Below, in pieces: positions 24,548 through 36,037 of a stretch of DNA of 43,779 nt. Each line of letters opens with the position of its first letter. The first letter of the stretch is position 1. The translations under genes were made by a program, and so were the position numbers. The stretch comes from Stenotrophomonas geniculata ATCC 19374 = JCM 13324 (GTDB lineage Bacteria > Pseudomonadota > Gammaproteobacteria > Xanthomonadales > Xanthomonadaceae), in contig NZ_LLXT01000107.1 of the NCBI RefSeq assembly GCF_001431625.1, forward strand, positions 1 to 43,779, given 5' to 3'. Below the pieces are notes generated by a model. The model was not told where the DNA came from, ran no database searches, and saw only the letters and a program-made list of their open reading frames with translations.

Positions 24548-24754
24548 TCAGGGCGCGCGCCAGACGGTCGGTTCGGGTTGCGGCTTCGGAATGCGGTAGC
24601 CGCCGATGTGTTCAAGCAGTTCGTTGGTACGGCGCTGCTCGACCAGTACCTCACGCAGCAGGTTGCGCACGGCGAAGATGGCGAACGGCACCAGGATCCA
24701 GACCAGGCTGATGCCCAGCGCAAACAGGGTCAGCAGGGCTTTTGCACCATCCAT
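24548..24754 (-). CDS. Small membrane protein, unknown function
   Basis: A 68-residue protein with one membrane helix at about 5-28 (ALLTLFALGISLVWILVPF and following), then a basic amphipathic stretch (RNLLREVLVEQRRTNELLEHIGG) and a Pro-rich end. ATG 24754 has AAGGAAC seven bases upstream. It is convergent with the upstream acetyltransferase gene. No family recognised. Confidence 0.7.
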   Translation of the reverse strand: MDGAKALLTLFALGISLVWILVPFAIFAVRNLLREVLVEQRRTNELLEHIGGYRIPKPQPEPTVWRAP

Positions 24755-24812
24755 GCACGGCGTTCCTTGGTCGAAAGCAGCCACGCTAGCACGTGGCCGC
24801 TGCCGACGGATG

Positions 24813-25250
24813 TCAGCCGTTATGCCGAAGATGGATGAGCGGATACGGACGGCCTTGCGAATCGAGCGGTGAGCGGCCGCTTTCGACGAAGCCCATGCGC
24901 AGGTAGAAGCCGACGGCCTGTGCGTTCTGTTCGTTGACGTCAGTGCTCAGCTGCGGATGCTGGGCAAGTGCATGTTGCAGCAGTTGCCGGCCGATCCCGG
25001 TGCCACGTACCTCGGGATCGATGAACAGCGCTTCCATGTGCGTGCCGTCGATCAGCATGAAGCCCAGCGGCCGATCCTGTGCATCGACAGCAACGGTCAT
25101 CGGCGCCTGCGGCAGGAAACCGGCCACTTCGGCATCGATGGCCTGGCGGTCTTCGGCACTCAGGAAGTCGTGGGTGGCGTCGACGGCGCGACGCCAGAGG
25201 TCGACAAGGGCGGCGCCGTCGTCGGCGCGAGAGGGGCGCAGGGTGGTCAT
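24813..25250 (-). CDS. GNAT N-acetyltransferase, YjaB-like
   Basis: Acetyltransferase of 145 residues. EVRGTGIGRQLLQHAL at about 79-94 is the acetyl-CoA loop; STDVNEQNAQAVGFYLRMGF at about 101-120 and the end GRPYPLIHLRH match YjaB-like enzymes. ATG 25250 was chosen over the open frame to 25322 because the family N-terminus (TTLRPSRADD) starts here. Substrate unknown. Confidence 0.83.
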   Translation of the reverse strand: MTTLRPSRADDGAALVDLWRRAVDATHDFLSAEDRQAIDAEVAGFLPQAPMTVAVDAQDRPLGFMLIDGTHMEALFIDPEVRGTGIGRQLLQHALAQHPQLSTDVNEQNAQAVGFYLRMGFVESGRSPLDSQGRPYPLIHLRHNG

Positions 25251-25318
25251 GGGTTCACCAAGGTGCTTCGGAAGAGTGCGAAGTATGAGGCTTTCCGGTA
25301 GCGCCTGCAGGCGAAGAT

Positions 25319-26086
25319 TCATCCCGCGTCGCGGTGGCGGATGAAGGGGCTGTGCGCAGTCGCGTCCGCGCGCAGCACCACCCCATCCCCGAAGTCATCG
25401 CTGTCGTTGAAGGGCACGATTGGCCACTGCCGCCAGTGCGTCAGTCGCTCGCGGTAGGAGAGGGTGGCTGCAACCAGTGCTTCGTCGTGGGCCTGCACGC
25501 GTTCCGCTGCAAGCCCGGAACGCACGCCATGCACCACGCATGGCTCCATCACCTCGAAGCCGACGTAGCGCAGGCTGTACATCAACGGCCACAGCAGCAA
25601 TCGGGTGTCGCCTTCGCGGCCGTCCACCGCGCATGCCCGTGCCGATGAACCGGTGGTGACGCTCAGCAATGCACGCTTGCCCTGCATCACGCCATGTTCG
25701 TGGCGCTGACGGCTGTTGTACATCGGCCCATATACCAGCACGCGGTCCAGCCAGCCCTTGAGGATGGCTGGCGCCGCGAACCACCACAGCGGGAACTGCA
25801 GGATCACCAGGTCTGCGACCCGCAGCAGGTGCAGGTGACGTCGCACATCGGCGGGTAACTGCTCCAGTTCGGCGCTGTGGCGTTGTTCGCGCTGGGCATC
25901 GAAGCGCTCGGGCTGCAGGCGCCGTGGATGGTGCCAGGCCGCTTCCAGCGGATCGAAGCCTTCCGCATACAGGTCGACCACATCCACCTGCGAGTGGTCG
26001 TGCCTCAGCTGCTCGGCCGCCTGCGCGGCGAGGTGGGCATTGAAGGAGCGGGGTTCGGGGTGGGCAAGCAGGATCAGGGCGCGCAT
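25319..26086 (-). CDS. NAD(P)H-dependent oxidoreductase, flavodoxin-like fold
   Basis: Quinone-reductase-type flavoprotein of the NQO1/KefF/MdaB superfamily, 255 residues. AHPEPRSFNAHLA at about 8-20 is the FMN/FAD-binding start, and LQFPLWWFAAPAILKGWLDRVL at about 96-117 is the family hallmark. The start ATG 26086 lies 77 bases from a divergent HxlR regulator, which probably controls it. Confidence 0.87.
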   Translation of the reverse strand: MRALILLAHPEPRSFNAHLAAQAAEQLRHDHSQVDVVDLYAEGFDPLEAAWHHPRRLQPERFDAQREQRHSAELEQLPADVRRHLHLLRVADLVILQFPLWWFAAPAILKGWLDRVLVYGPMYNSRQRHEHGVMQGKRALLSVTTGSSARACAVDGREGDTRLLLWPLMYSLRYVGFEVMEPCVVHGVRSGLAAERVQAHDEALVAATLSYRERLTHWRQWPIVPFNDSDDFGDGVVLRADATAHSPFIRHRDAG

Positions 26087-26163
26087 GGGCGAGGTGTTCG
26101 AGGAGTGTGCGACCATCCTCGCGGTGCCGGCATGCCCCGGCAATTACGCACCTTGAGGTAACC

Positions 26164-26523
26164 ATGGCCTATCCGGGCGATGTCTATGCCGCCGATTGCT
26201 CGGCGCGCGATGCGCTGGCGCTGATCTCCGGCAAGTGGGTGATGCTGCTGCTGCCGGCATTGGCGCAGGGCCCGCTTCGCAACGGCGCGTTGCTGCGGAA
26301 GATCGAAGGCATCTCGCAGAAGGTGCTGACCCAGACTCTGCGACAGCTGGAGCGCAATGGGCTGGTCGAGCGGTGTGACCGGGGCAGCAAACCGCTGCAT
26401 GTCGAGTACCGCCTGACCGAGGTCGCGCACGGTCTGGTCGAGACGTTGTCCGCACTGGACCGCTGGGCGGAGCACAATTTCCCGGCGCTGGATGCGGCCC
26501 GCGAGCGCTTCGACGCGCGCTAG
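26164..26523 (+). CDS. HxlR-family transcription regulator
   Basis: Winged-helix regulator of 119 residues. The early Cys12 in ADCSARDALALISGKWVM, then GISQKVLTQTLRQLERNGLVERC at about 50-72 (recognition helix) and VEYRLTEVAHGLVETL are typical of HxlR/YodB proteins, which often sense electrophiles through that Cys. It is divergent from the oxidoreductase, the usual target of such regulators; control of it is inferred. Confidence 0.88.
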   Translation: MAYPGDVYAADCSARDALALISGKWVMLLLPALAQGPLRNGALLRKIEGISQKVLTQTLRQLERNGLVERCDRGSKPLHVEYRLTEVAHGLVETLSALDRWAEHNFPALDAARERFDAR

Positions 26524-26598
26524 CGGCGCCTGTACGGCCCGGGGCGTACAATGCGGCCCCGGCGGCCATCCTGGCCCTGCACACACGCGAGAACCGCC

Positions 26599-27123
26599 AT
26601 GACCGACGCCCTGGGCGTGCCGGTGCACGACACCGATGAACACTGGATGCGCCACGCGCTGGCGCTGGCCGAGCGCGCGCAGCGCGAGTTCGACGAAATT
26701 CCGGTCGGAGCCGTGCTGGTGGGTGCCGATGGCCAGCTGCTGGGGGAGGGCTGGAACCTCAACATCGCCTCGCACGACCCCAGCGCGCACGCCGAGATCG
26801 TGGCGATGCGGGCCGGCGGAAAGCTGCTGGCGAACCACCGCCTGCTCGGCAGCACGCTGTATGTGACCCTGGAGCCGTGCGCGATGTGCGCGATGGCGAT
26901 CGTGCATGCACGCGTCGCCCGTCTGGTCTACGGCGCCAGTGACCCCAAGACGGGCGCCTGCGGCAGCGTGTTCGACCTCATTGGCGACGCCCGCCACAAC
27001 CATCGCGTCGAGATTCACGGCGGGGTGCTGGCCAAGGAAGCCAGTACACGCCTGACCAATTATTTCCGCGCCAAACGTGGCAAGCCGCCGCTGCTGCTGG
27101 AAGACCACGCCGGCGAGGGCTGA
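26599..27123 (+). CDS. tadA: tRNA adenosine(34) deaminase
   Basis: Converts the wobble adenosine of tRNA-Arg(ACG) to inosine. It has 174 residues. The zinc site is visible as HAE (64-66) and PCAMC (about 94-98) of the cytidine/deoxycytidylate deaminase fold. RNYFRAKR-type C-terminal sequence (TNYFRAKRGK) also fits TadA. ATG 26599 gives the usual N-terminus with DEHWMRHALALAERA. orn follows after 75 bases. Confidence 0.93.
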   Translation: MTDALGVPVHDTDEHWMRHALALAERAQREFDEIPVGAVLVGADGQLLGEGWNLNIASHDPSAHAEIVAMRAGGKLLANHRLLGSTLYVTLEPCAMCAMAIVHARVARLVYGASDPKTGACGSVFDLIGDARHNHRVEIHGGVLAKEASTRLTNYFRAKRGKPPLLLEDHAGEG

Positions 27124-27198
27124 GGGGCGAACGGGTATGATGGGCGCCTCTTTTCATTACCGGTGGGCCGCGCGCCTGCCCAGCAACGAGGCGACACA

Positions 27199-27771
27199 AT
27201 GGCGGACACCGGCGCGGCCAACGAGCGACTGATCTGGATCGACCTGGAGATGACCGGGTTGGACACCGACAACGATTCGATCATCGAGATCGCCACGGTG
27301 GTTACCGATGCCCAGCTCAACGTGCTGGCCGAGGGCCCTGAATTCGCCATCCATCATCCGCTGGAAACGCTGGAAGCGATGGACGAGTGGAACCGCAACC
27401 AGCATCGTCGTTCGGGCCTGTGGCAGCGCGTGGTGGACAGCACCACCACGCTGGCCCAGGCGGAGGCGCAGACCGTGAACTTCCTGGCACAGTGGATTCC
27501 GGCCGGCCTGTCGCCGATGTGCGGCAACTCGATCTGCCAGGACCGCCGCTTCCTGCACCGCCAGATGCCCCGCCTGGAGAAGTATTTCCACTACCGCAAC
27601 CTGGACGTGTCCACGGTGAAGGAACTGGCCAAGCGATGGGCGCCGACCGTGGCCGCCGGCGTCGGCAAGAACAGCAACCACACCGCGCTGAGCGACGTGC
27701 ACGACTCGATCGCCGAGCTGCGCCACTACCGCCAGTTCATGGGGGCGCTTTCCGGCCTTTCGACGCCTTGA
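27199..27771 (+). CDS. orn: Oligoribonuclease
   Basis: 3'-5' exoribonuclease that degrades short RNAs and pGpG, the end product of cyclic-di-GMP turnover. It has 190 residues. The DEDDh catalytic residues are visible: Asp15 and Glu17 in WIDLEMTG, a central Asp in [12 protein letters not shown], and His/Asp in [12 protein letters not shown] near the end. Length is standard for the family. The frame is open upstream, but the ATG at 27199 gives the expected N-terminus. Confidence 0.96.
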   Translation: MADTGAANERLIWIDLEMTGLDTDNDSIIEIATVVTDAQLNVLAEGPEFAIHHPLETLEAMDEWNRNQHRRSGLWQRVVDSTTTLAQAEAQTVNFLAQWIPAGLSPMCGNSICQDRRFLHRQMPRLEKYFHYRNLDVSTVKELAKRWAPTVAAGVGKNSNHTALSDVHDSIAELRHYRQFMGALSGLSTP

Positions 27772-27774
27772 TCG

Positions 27775-27798
27775 GTAGTGCCGGCCGCTGGCCGGCAA
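27775..27798. repeat. SMAG-like GTAG palindrome
   Basis: GTAG followed by TGCCGGCC, GCT, GGCCGGCA: the tetranucleotide head and small stem-loop typical of Stenotrophomonas SMAG (REP-type) elements. It lies just after the orn stop. Confidence 0.8.
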
Positions 27799-27896
27799 GG
27801 CGCCGGGGGCGGATGCCTTTCCAGCGGAAAGGGCTCTGACCCCTCTGTCGTGCCCCGCGACGAACTGTTCAACTCCCTGGCGCTAAGATCGGCGCC

Positions 27897-28772
27897 ATGA
27901 ACGAGCCCATCCTGCTCCCCCGCGACATCGCCCACGACGCCCGCGACTGGTCCGACCTGCAGCGGGCGGTGGCGCTGCTGGAAGCGCCGACCCTGACCGC
28001 GCGCATGGCCAACCTGGTTGGCACGCCGCTGGAGTTCGCGGTGAAAGCACTGCCCAGTTCGGTCTCCAACCGCATCCACGGTGCGGTGCAGGCGGCGCTG
28101 ACCAAATCGGCGCAGGCCGCGCTGTGGAGCATGGACAACACCCCGGGCAAGGGGGCCTCCACCCGCTGGCACAAATTGGCGGCGGCCACCTCCGGCGCGG
28201 TCGGCGGGGCATTCGGCTTTGCGGCCTTGTTCATCGAGCTGCCGGTGTCGACCACCATCATGATGCGCGCGGTGGCCGACGTGGCCCGCAGCGAGGGCTT
28301 TGACCTGTCCGAATTCAGCACCCGCCAGGCCTGCCTGGAGGTGTTCGCGCTGGGTGGCAACTCGCCGCGCGATGACGCCAGCGAGACCGGCTACTACCTG
28401 GCCCGCGGCTTCACCACCGACGTGATGCGCCACCTGTCGGCCGAATTGGCCGGGCGCGTGGTGACCGGCCGCGACCTGACCCTGAGCGTGGCACCGAAGG
28501 AGGCCGGCAAGCTGCTGGCGAAGATGGTGGAGAAAGTGGCGGCGCGTTTCGGCGTGGTGGTCACCGAGAAATTCGCCGCGCAGGCGGTGCCGATTGTCGG
28601 TGCCGCTGCAGGTGCAACGCTCAATACCATGTTCACCGACTACTACCAGGACATGGCGCGCGGTCACTTCATCGTGCGCCGGCTGGAGCTGAAGTACGGG
28701 GAAGACGTGGTGCGCACCTGCTATGACCGCGTGGCGCATGGCGCGGTAAAGATCGAACCCCGCCTGGAGTAG
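27897..28772 (+). CDS. EcsC-family protein
   Basis: Protein of 291 residues with the EcsC-type layout: a helical start, the Gly/Ala-rich hydrophobic stretch GAVGGAFGFAALFIELPVSTTI at about 100-121, DVARSEGFDLS, CLEVFALGG, and another hydrophobic AVPIVGAAAGATLNTMF at about 226-242. The function of EcsC proteins is unclear; they are membrane-associated. The stop overlaps a SMAG palindrome (GTAG). Confidence 0.82.
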   Translation: MNEPILLPRDIAHDARDWSDLQRAVALLEAPTLTARMANLVGTPLEFAVKALPSSVSNRIHGAVQAALTKSAQAALWSMDNTPGKGASTRWHKLAAATSGAVGGAFGFAALFIELPVSTTIMMRAVADVARSEGFDLSEFSTRQACLEVFALGGNSPRDDASETGYYLARGFTTDVMRHLSAELAGRVVTGRDLTLSVAPKEAGKLLAKMVEKVAARFGVVVTEKFAAQAVPIVGAAAGATLNTMFTDYYQDMARGHFIVRRLELKYGEDVVRTCYDRVAHGAVKIEPRLE

Positions 28773-28791
28773 ATCCACGCCATGCGTGGAT
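28769..28791. repeat. SMAG-like GTAG palindrome
   Basis: GTAG then ATCCACGC, CAT, GCGTGGAT, a perfect 8-base stem. The TAG of the GTAG head is the stop codon of the EcsC-family gene. Confidence 0.85.
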
Positions 28792-28911
28792 GAGCCTTCA
28801 TGCCGGGCCATCCTTGCCTGCCGGGCACAACTGTTTTGCCACAACACGCCTGTTGCCTTTCGCAGGCGGTCCCCATTCTTGCTGGCACTCCCCCCGCAAG
28901 AGATGTCCGCC

Positions 28912-30027
28912 ATGTTGTTCACCTCCCACCGTCTGGGCCCGCTGACCCTGCCCAACCGCATCGTGATGCCGCCGATGACCCGCTCGCGTGCGGCTGCCGG
29001 CAACGTTGCTACCGCCGAGATGGCGACCTACTACGCGCAGCGTGCCGGTGCCGGCCTGATTGTCAGCGAAGGCACCCAGATCAGCCCGCAGGGCCAGGGC
29101 TATGCCTGGACGCCGGGCATCCACAGCCCCGAACAGGTAAAGGGCTGGCGGCAGGTGACCGATGCGGTGCACGCCGCCGGTGGCCGCATCTACGCGCAGT
29201 TGTGGCACGTCGGCCGCGTCTCGCATGTGGCCCTGCAGCCCGATGGCGCAGCGCCGGTGTCTTCCTCGGCATTGCTGGCCGATGGCGTGAAAGTGTTTGT
29301 CGACCCGACAGGGGCAGGTCCCGAAGCCGGCGTCGGCGAGATGATCCAGCATTCGATGCCGCGTGCGCTGCGCGAAGACGAGATTCCGGGCATCGTCGCC
29401 GATTACGCGCAGGCCGCCCTCAATGCGCTGGAGGCGGGCTTCGACGGCGTCGAACTGCATGGCGCCAATGGCTACCTGATCAACCAGTTCATCGACTCGC
29501 AGGCCAACCAGCGTACCGATGGCTATGGCGGTTCGCTGCAGAACCGGCTGCGCTTCCTGCGAGAGGTCGTGCAGGCGGTGGTCGAGGTTGCCGGTGGCGA
29601 GCGTGTGGGCGTGCGCCTGGCGCCGCTGACCACGCTGCAGGGGGCGGTGGACGATACGCCGCAGGCGACCTATCTGGCTGCCGCACACCTGCTCGGTGAG
29701 ATGGGGGTGGGCTACCTGCACATTGCCGAAGCGGATTGGGATGATGCGCCGCTGATGCCGGTGGCGTTCAAGCAGGCGCTACGCATGGTCTACCCGGGCA
29801 CGCTGATCTACGCCGGCAAGTACACCGCCGAGCGCGCCGGGCAGGCGCTGGCCGAAGGCTGGGCCGACCTGATCGGTTTCGGCCGGCCGTTCATTGCCAA
29901 CCCGGACCTGCCCGAGCGCCTGCGTACGGGTGCAGAACTGAATCCGCCGGATCGCGCCACATTTTTCGGTGGTGGTGCGAAGGGTTTCACCGATTACCCG
30001 GCGCTGGAAGAGGCCGCCGAGGCCTGA
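28912..30027 (+). CDS. Alkene reductase, Old Yellow Enzyme family
   Basis: FMN- and NADPH-dependent reductase of activated C=C bonds (NemA/OYE family), 371 residues. Visible are PNRIVMPPMTRSRA at about 14-27, AQLWHVGRVSH at about 96-106, VELHGANGYLINQFID at about 180-195 with RTDGYGGSLQNR after it, and the FMN phosphate site GWADLIGFGRPFIANPDL at about 318-335. ATG 28912 has AAGAGA eight bases upstream; ATG 28903 is an alternative. Confidence 0.92.
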   Translation: MLFTSHRLGPLTLPNRIVMPPMTRSRAAAGNVATAEMATYYAQRAGAGLIVSEGTQISPQGQGYAWTPGIHSPEQVKGWRQVTDAVHAAGGRIYAQLWHVGRVSHVALQPDGAAPVSSSALLADGVKVFVDPTGAGPEAGVGEMIQHSMPRALREDEIPGIVADYAQAALNALEAGFDGVELHGANGYLINQFIDSQANQRTDGYGGSLQNRLRFLREVVQAVVEVAGGERVGVRLAPLTTLQGAVDDTPQATYLAAAHLLGEMGVGYLHIAEADWDDAPLMPVAFKQALRMVYPGTLIYAGKYTAERAGQALAEGWADLIGFGRPFIANPDLPERLRTGAELNPPDRATFFGGGAKGFTDYPALEEAAEA

Positions 30028-30040
30028 TGCCCATCGGTGG

Positions 30041-30061
30041 GTGCCGACCGTTGGTCGGCAC
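30041..30061. repeat. REP-type palindrome between convergent genes
   Basis: GTGCCGACC, GTT, GGTCGGCAC form a perfect 9-base stem between the convergent OYE and MscS genes. Related to the SMAG elements but with GTGG rather than GTAG before it. It may double as a terminator. Confidence 0.65.
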
Positions 30062-30073
30062 TCCCGGGTTGGA

Positions 30074-30973
30074 TCAGGGCTTGTCGCGCACCAGCGCGTC
30101 CGCTTCGACCACGCCGCCATCCTTGCCATGCAGGTACAGGTGCATGTCCTGCTGCGGGTACGGGATGTTGATGCCGGCCTTGTCATAGCCCAGCTTCAGC
30201 TGTTCCAGCAACGTGACTTTGGTACCGAACCAGTCGGCCGACTTCACGTAGCAGCGGATGCCGAGGTTGATCGCGTGCGCGCCGAGTTCGTATACCACCA
30301 CGTCCGGTGCTGGCGTCTGCAGCACGCGCGGGTCGGCCTTCATCAGCGCCAGCGCGGTGTCGCGTGCCAGCTGGATGTTGTCTTCGTAGCCGATGCCGAT
30401 CACCAGTTCGACGCGGCGCGTCGGTTCGGCGGTGAGGTTGATGATCGGCGCGGCGGTGATCAGTGTGTTCGGAATGGTGGTGTGCTGGTTGTCGGCGCCG
30501 GTAAGCACGGTCTGGAAGATGCGCACTTCGCGCACGGTGCCGGTCTGGCCGGCCACGGTGACCACATCGCCCACGCGGAACGGTCGCAGCGTCACCAGCA
30601 TCACGCCCGAGGCGATGTTGGACAGCGAATCCTTCAATGCCAGGCCGACCGCCAGGCCAGCGGTGCCGAGCACGGCCAGCAGCGGGGTGATCTGCACGCC
30701 CAGCGTGCCGATCGCCAGCACCACTACGATCACAATCGATGCGGCATACACCACGTTGCGCAGAAAGCTGCCGAGCATCGGATCCACGCCCATGCGCGCA
30801 GTGGCGCGCGGCATCGCATTGGACAGGCGTCGTGCCACCCACATGCCGACCAGCAGCACCACGATGGCGGCCAGCAGCGGCACACCATAGGTCTCCAGCA
30901 GGCGTTCCCAGTCGAGCGAGTGGAACCAGGGCGTTGCGGCGGGGATTGAGGCGGGTGGGGCAGTAGCAATCAT
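30074..30973 (-). CDS. MscS-family mechanosensitive channel
   Basis: Small-conductance mechanosensitive channel of the inner membrane, 299 residues. Three membrane helices lie at about 30-48, 73-90 and 95-115. The pore helix and beta domain start are clear: LAVLGTAGLAVGLALKDSLS (about 98-117), then NIASGVMLVTLRPFRVGD. Length matches E. coli MscS (286). It is preceded by the terminator of the upstream minus-strand gene. Confidence 0.92.
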   Translation of the reverse strand: MIATAPPASIPAATPWFHSLDWERLLETYGVPLLAAIVVLLVGMWVARRLSNAMPRATARMGVDPMLGSFLRNVVYAASIVIVVVLAIGTLGVQITPLLAVLGTAGLAVGLALKDSLSNIASGVMLVTLRPFRVGDVVTVAGQTGTVREVRIFQTVLTGADNQHTTIPNTLITAAPIINLTAEPTRRVELVIGIGYEDNIQLARDTALALMKADPRVLQTPAPDVVVYELGAHAINLGIRCYVKSADWFGTKVTLLEQLKLGYDKAGINIPYPQQDMHLYLHGKDGGVVEADALVRDKP

Positions 30974-31024
30974 GCGGGCTCCTTGTCGAACCGGGCGCGG
31001 CGCTCAAGAGCGCCAGAAACGAAA

Positions 31025-31044
31025 AACCCCGCAGAGGCGGGGTT
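31025..31044 (-). terminator. Rho-independent terminator after 31086 gene
   Basis: On the minus strand AACCCCGC, a 4-base loop and GCGGGGTT are followed by a T-run (TTTTT in total). It lies 42 bases downstream of the gene at 31086-31859 and upstream of the mscS start. Confidence 0.85.
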
Positions 31045-31085
31045 GCATGCGGGCAGATTATCGACATGGCGAGATGAACGTGGTG

Positions 31086-31859
31086 TCAGCCGCCTTCGAT
31101 CAATGCGCCTGTGCCCTTGAGCAGCGAGCGTAGTCCTTGCACCAGATGTGGTTCTACCGTGCTGAGCCAGAGGCGGCCGGGCACCAGTTCCTCCAAGGCG
31201 CAGCCGGGAGTGCCTTGCAGTATCTCCGCCAATGTCTTGCCGGGCGCGACGGGCGCACCCAGCTGCGCTGGATTCAGCAGGCTAAGGGGGAAAATGTTGC
31301 GGGCCCTGCGCAGGCGAACCTCCGGCGGAGCGTCATACCAGATCTGGTTGCGGTCTTCTTCATCCTGCGGCTGTGTTCCATCACAGTAGCCACTGATGTA
31401 GGCCTGCGGGCTGCGCTCAAAGGGGGGATGAGTGACGTAGCCGAAGTCCCAGTCATACAGGGCGATCAGCCCCGCCAGAAGCTCCCGGAATGAATGCGGT
31501 TCCAGAGGGAAGCGAGCATCCTTGGAGAACAGAGCGAATTCCGTTCCAAGCTCGTGACTTGAGAGGAAATCGACGGATACCGTCAGATCGTAGGCGGGCG
31601 CGTCGCTTCCTTTGGGTACAGCGACAACACTGAGGAGCGTCAGCTCGTTGAAGCCACAGGCCAGAAGTCTTCGATGTGCTGCATTGCCCAGCTTCGCCAA
31701 ATTGCTGCTGTGGCCCTTCCCGTCAGATGCAAAGTAGGTGGCTTGAACTCCACGCTCTTCGAGCATGGATATCGCTAGCTCATGAAATTTCTGGAAATCC
31801 TGCGCTCCTGCCAGTGGGCCAGAGTAGTTGAACAGTCCAAGCGCGAAGGGGATGGTCAT
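31086..31859 (-). CDS. Orphan protein of unknown function
   Basis: I do not recognise a family. The protein has 257 residues, no signal peptide or membrane helix, and looks like a soluble cytosolic protein: an opening beta-type segment (IPFALGLFNYSGPL), a helix FQKFHELAISMLEERG, and later LAGLIALYDWDFGYVTHPP. It is less GC-rich and uses rarer codons than its neighbours, and it stands alone between two strong terminators. Such stand-alone genes are often horizontally acquired; resemblance in size and style to cytosolic immunity proteins of polymorphic toxin systems is only an impression. Confidence 0.75.
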   Translation of the reverse strand: MTIPFALGLFNYSGPLAGAQDFQKFHELAISMLEERGVQATYFASDGKGHSSNLAKLGNAAHRRLLACGFNELTLLSVVAVPKGSDAPAYDLTVSVDFLSSHELGTEFALFSKDARFPLEPHSFRELLAGLIALYDWDFGYVTHPPFERSPQAYISGYCDGTQPQDEEDRNQIWYDAPPEVRLRRARNIFPLSLLNPAQLGAPVAPGKTLAEILQGTPGCALEELVPGRLWLSTVEPHLVQGLRSLLKGTGALIEGG

Positions 31860-31974
31860 GAGGCGAATGTTGCCGGGAAGTGATTTCAGTCCTCGCAGTG
31901 TGCGTCGGCCAATTCAGGGCGCCTACTGGAATAGTTGCAAATGCCGTATCGGGCCCGTAGGTCTTCCCCAAAAG

Positions 31975-32002
31975 CAGAAACCCCGCCGAGGCGGGGTTTC
32001 TG
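31975..32002 (-). terminator. Rho-independent terminator of ppsA
   Basis: CAGAAACCCCGCC and GGCGGGGTTTCTG form a perfect 13-base stem with a 2-base loop (31988-31989), 19 bases beyond the ppsA stop. On the minus strand it is followed by CTTTT. Confidence 0.9.
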
Positions 32003-32021
32003 TTTGCAGCTTGTAACGGGA

Positions 32022-34400
<2,379 letters not shown>

Positions 34401-34544
34401 GCGCGATGCTCCGTTTGGCCATCGCCCGAGGCGGGCTGAGTGGCCGCGTCCGTAGGAAGAAGCCGATATGATGCCGGGCAGACCGCTGTCGACACAAGCT
34501 TGTGTTGGCGGCCCTTTTAGGCTTCGTAGGGGGTAAAAGCGCGC

Positions 34545-35366
34545 ATGTCGACCATCCGTCCGGTGTTCTACGTTTCCGATGGAACCGGTATCACCGCTGA
34601 AACCATTGGGCATAGCCTGCTGACCCAGTTCTCTGGGTTCAGCTTCATTACCGACCGGATGTCGTTTGTCGACGACCCCGAAAAAGCCCGGGAAGCCTGT
34701 TCCCGGATCCAGGCGGCGGGGGAGCGGTACCAGGTCCGGCCGATCGTGGTGAACTCCTGCGTGGACCAGAGCCTGAGCCTGATCCTGGCCGACAGTGGTG
34801 CCCTGATGCTGGACGTGTTCGCGCCGTTCATCGAGCCGCTGGAGCGTGAGTTGTCCAGTTCGCGCGTGAACCGTGTGGGCCAGGCCCATGGCATGGTCGA
34901 CTTCGATACCTACCACCGCCGCATCAACGCGATGAACTTCGCGCTGACCCATGACGACGGTATCGCGGTGAACTACGACGACGCCGACGTGATCCTGGTG
35001 GCGGTGTCGCGCGCCGGCAAGACACCCACCTGCATCTACCTGGCCCTGCATTACGGGGTGCGCGCGGCCAACTACCCGCTGACCGACGAGGACCTGGAAA
35101 GCGACCGCCTGCCGCCACGGCTGCGCAACTACCGGCGCAAGCTGTTCGGCCTGACCATCGACCCGGACCGCCTGCAGCAGATCCGCCAGGAGCGCCGCCC
35201 GAACTCGCGCTACGCCAACCTGGATACCTGCAAGCGCGAGGTGGCCGCGGCCGAGGTGATGTTCCAGATGGAGCGGATCCCGACCCTGAGCACCACCCAT
35301 ACCTCGATCGAGGAGATTTCCAGCAAGGTGCTGGCCACGCTGGGGCTGCAGCGCGAGCTGTATTGA
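34545..35366 (+). CDS. ppsR: PEP synthase regulatory kinase/pyrophosphorylase
   Basis: Bifunctional regulator (DUF299 family) that inactivates PEP synthase by ADP-dependent phosphorylation and reactivates it by phosphorolysis. It has 273 residues. [18 protein letters not shown] at about 9-26 and [20 protein letters not shown] at about 148-167 (P-loop-like) are family landmarks. The 144-base gap to ppsA holds both promoters; TGTCGACACAAGCTTGTGT near 34488-34505 includes a short palindrome. Confidence 0.94.
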   Translation: MSTIRPVFYVSDGTGITAETIGHSLLTQFSGFSFITDRMSFVDDPEKAREACSRIQAAGERYQVRPIVVNSCVDQSLSLILADSGALMLDVFAPFIEPLERELSSSRVNRVGQAHGMVDFDTYHRRINAMNFALTHDDGIAVNYDDADVILVAVSRAGKTPTCIYLALHYGVRAANYPLTDEDLESDRLPPRLRNYRRKLFGLTIDPDRLQQIRQERRPNSRYANLDTCKREVAAAEVMFQMERIPTLSTTHTSIEEISSKVLATLGLQRELY

Positions 35367-35374
35367 GGCGCGCG

Positions 35375-35451
35375 CCACGACCAACGGTCGTGGCCTACCG
35401 ATGCTGCGGGAAACCCCTCGTGCGTGGTGGGTATCGACCGGTGGTCGATAC
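35375..35451. repeat. Two REP/SMAG-type palindromes
   Basis: First: CCACGACC, AAC, GGTCGTGG (35375-35393) followed by CCTAC, that is a GTAG-headed element on the minus strand. Second: GTATCGACC, GGT, GGTCGATAC (35431-35451). They occupy the gap between ppsR and the DUF1249 gene. Confidence 0.75.
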
Positions 35452-35514
35452 CGGGCCCCTTTGGCCGGGGCGATCCCGCCCCCACGTTGAAGCACCAACG
35501 TGTAGGATCGACCC

Positions 35515-36024
35515 ATGGCCCGCGCCTTGCCCCGCACCGAACGCATTCCCCGCCTGAGCCGGCTGAGCTGGCTCATGGGCCTGTATGCGGAAAACTACCG
35601 CCATCTGGTGCGCCTGTTCGAACCTGCTGGACTGGTGGCGGGCAGCTACATTTCCTCGATCGGCGACGGCCTGGATGTTCGTCTGGACGTGATCGAGTGC
35701 CACCGTTACACGGTGGAACTGCGCCTGACCTACGACCTGGCCGACCCGGTCACCGGAGAGCCGGACCCGTCGGCCTATGTGCGGCTGTACCGTGACGCCC
35801 GCCAGGCCGAGACCACCCACTGCTACGTGGGCCGCCGCTGGCAGGACACGATGGGCCTGTATCCGCCGCCGGCGGAGCTGATCAGCCATCGCATGCGGAT
35901 GAACACCTTCCTCGGCAAGTGGCTGGAATACCTGGCCGAGCGCGGCCACGGCGTCGCCACCCTGCGCCGTGATCCCGATGGTGCCGGCACGCCCACTGAG
36001 CGCCGCCTGTCGCTGGTGCGCTGA
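35515..36024 (+). CDS. DUF1249 (YqiB-like) protein
   Basis: Protein of 169 residues matching DUF1249: [19 protein letters not shown] at about 17-35, [18 protein letters not shown] at about 61-78, [10 protein letters not shown] and a helical end [15 protein letters not shown]. Function unknown; in enterobacteria the family lies beside ADP-ribose NUDIX genes, and here too a NUDIX gene follows after 13 bases, so the pair is probably one operon. Confidence 0.88.
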   Translation: MARALPRTERIPRLSRLSWLMGLYAENYRHLVRLFEPAGLVAGSYISSIGDGLDVRLDVIECHRYTVELRLTYDLADPVTGEPDPSAYVRLYRDARQAETTHCYVGRRWQDTMGLYPPPAELISHRMRMNTFLGKWLEYLAERGHGVATLRRDPDGAGTPTERRLSLVR

Positions 36025-36037
36025 TCGGCCATAATCC

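Noticed and set aside
34401..35576. Minus-strand extension of the ppsA frame to 1184 codons
   Set aside because: It overlaps ppsR on the other strand, has no PEP synthase similarity, and the TTG at 34400 gives exactly the usual 792 residues.
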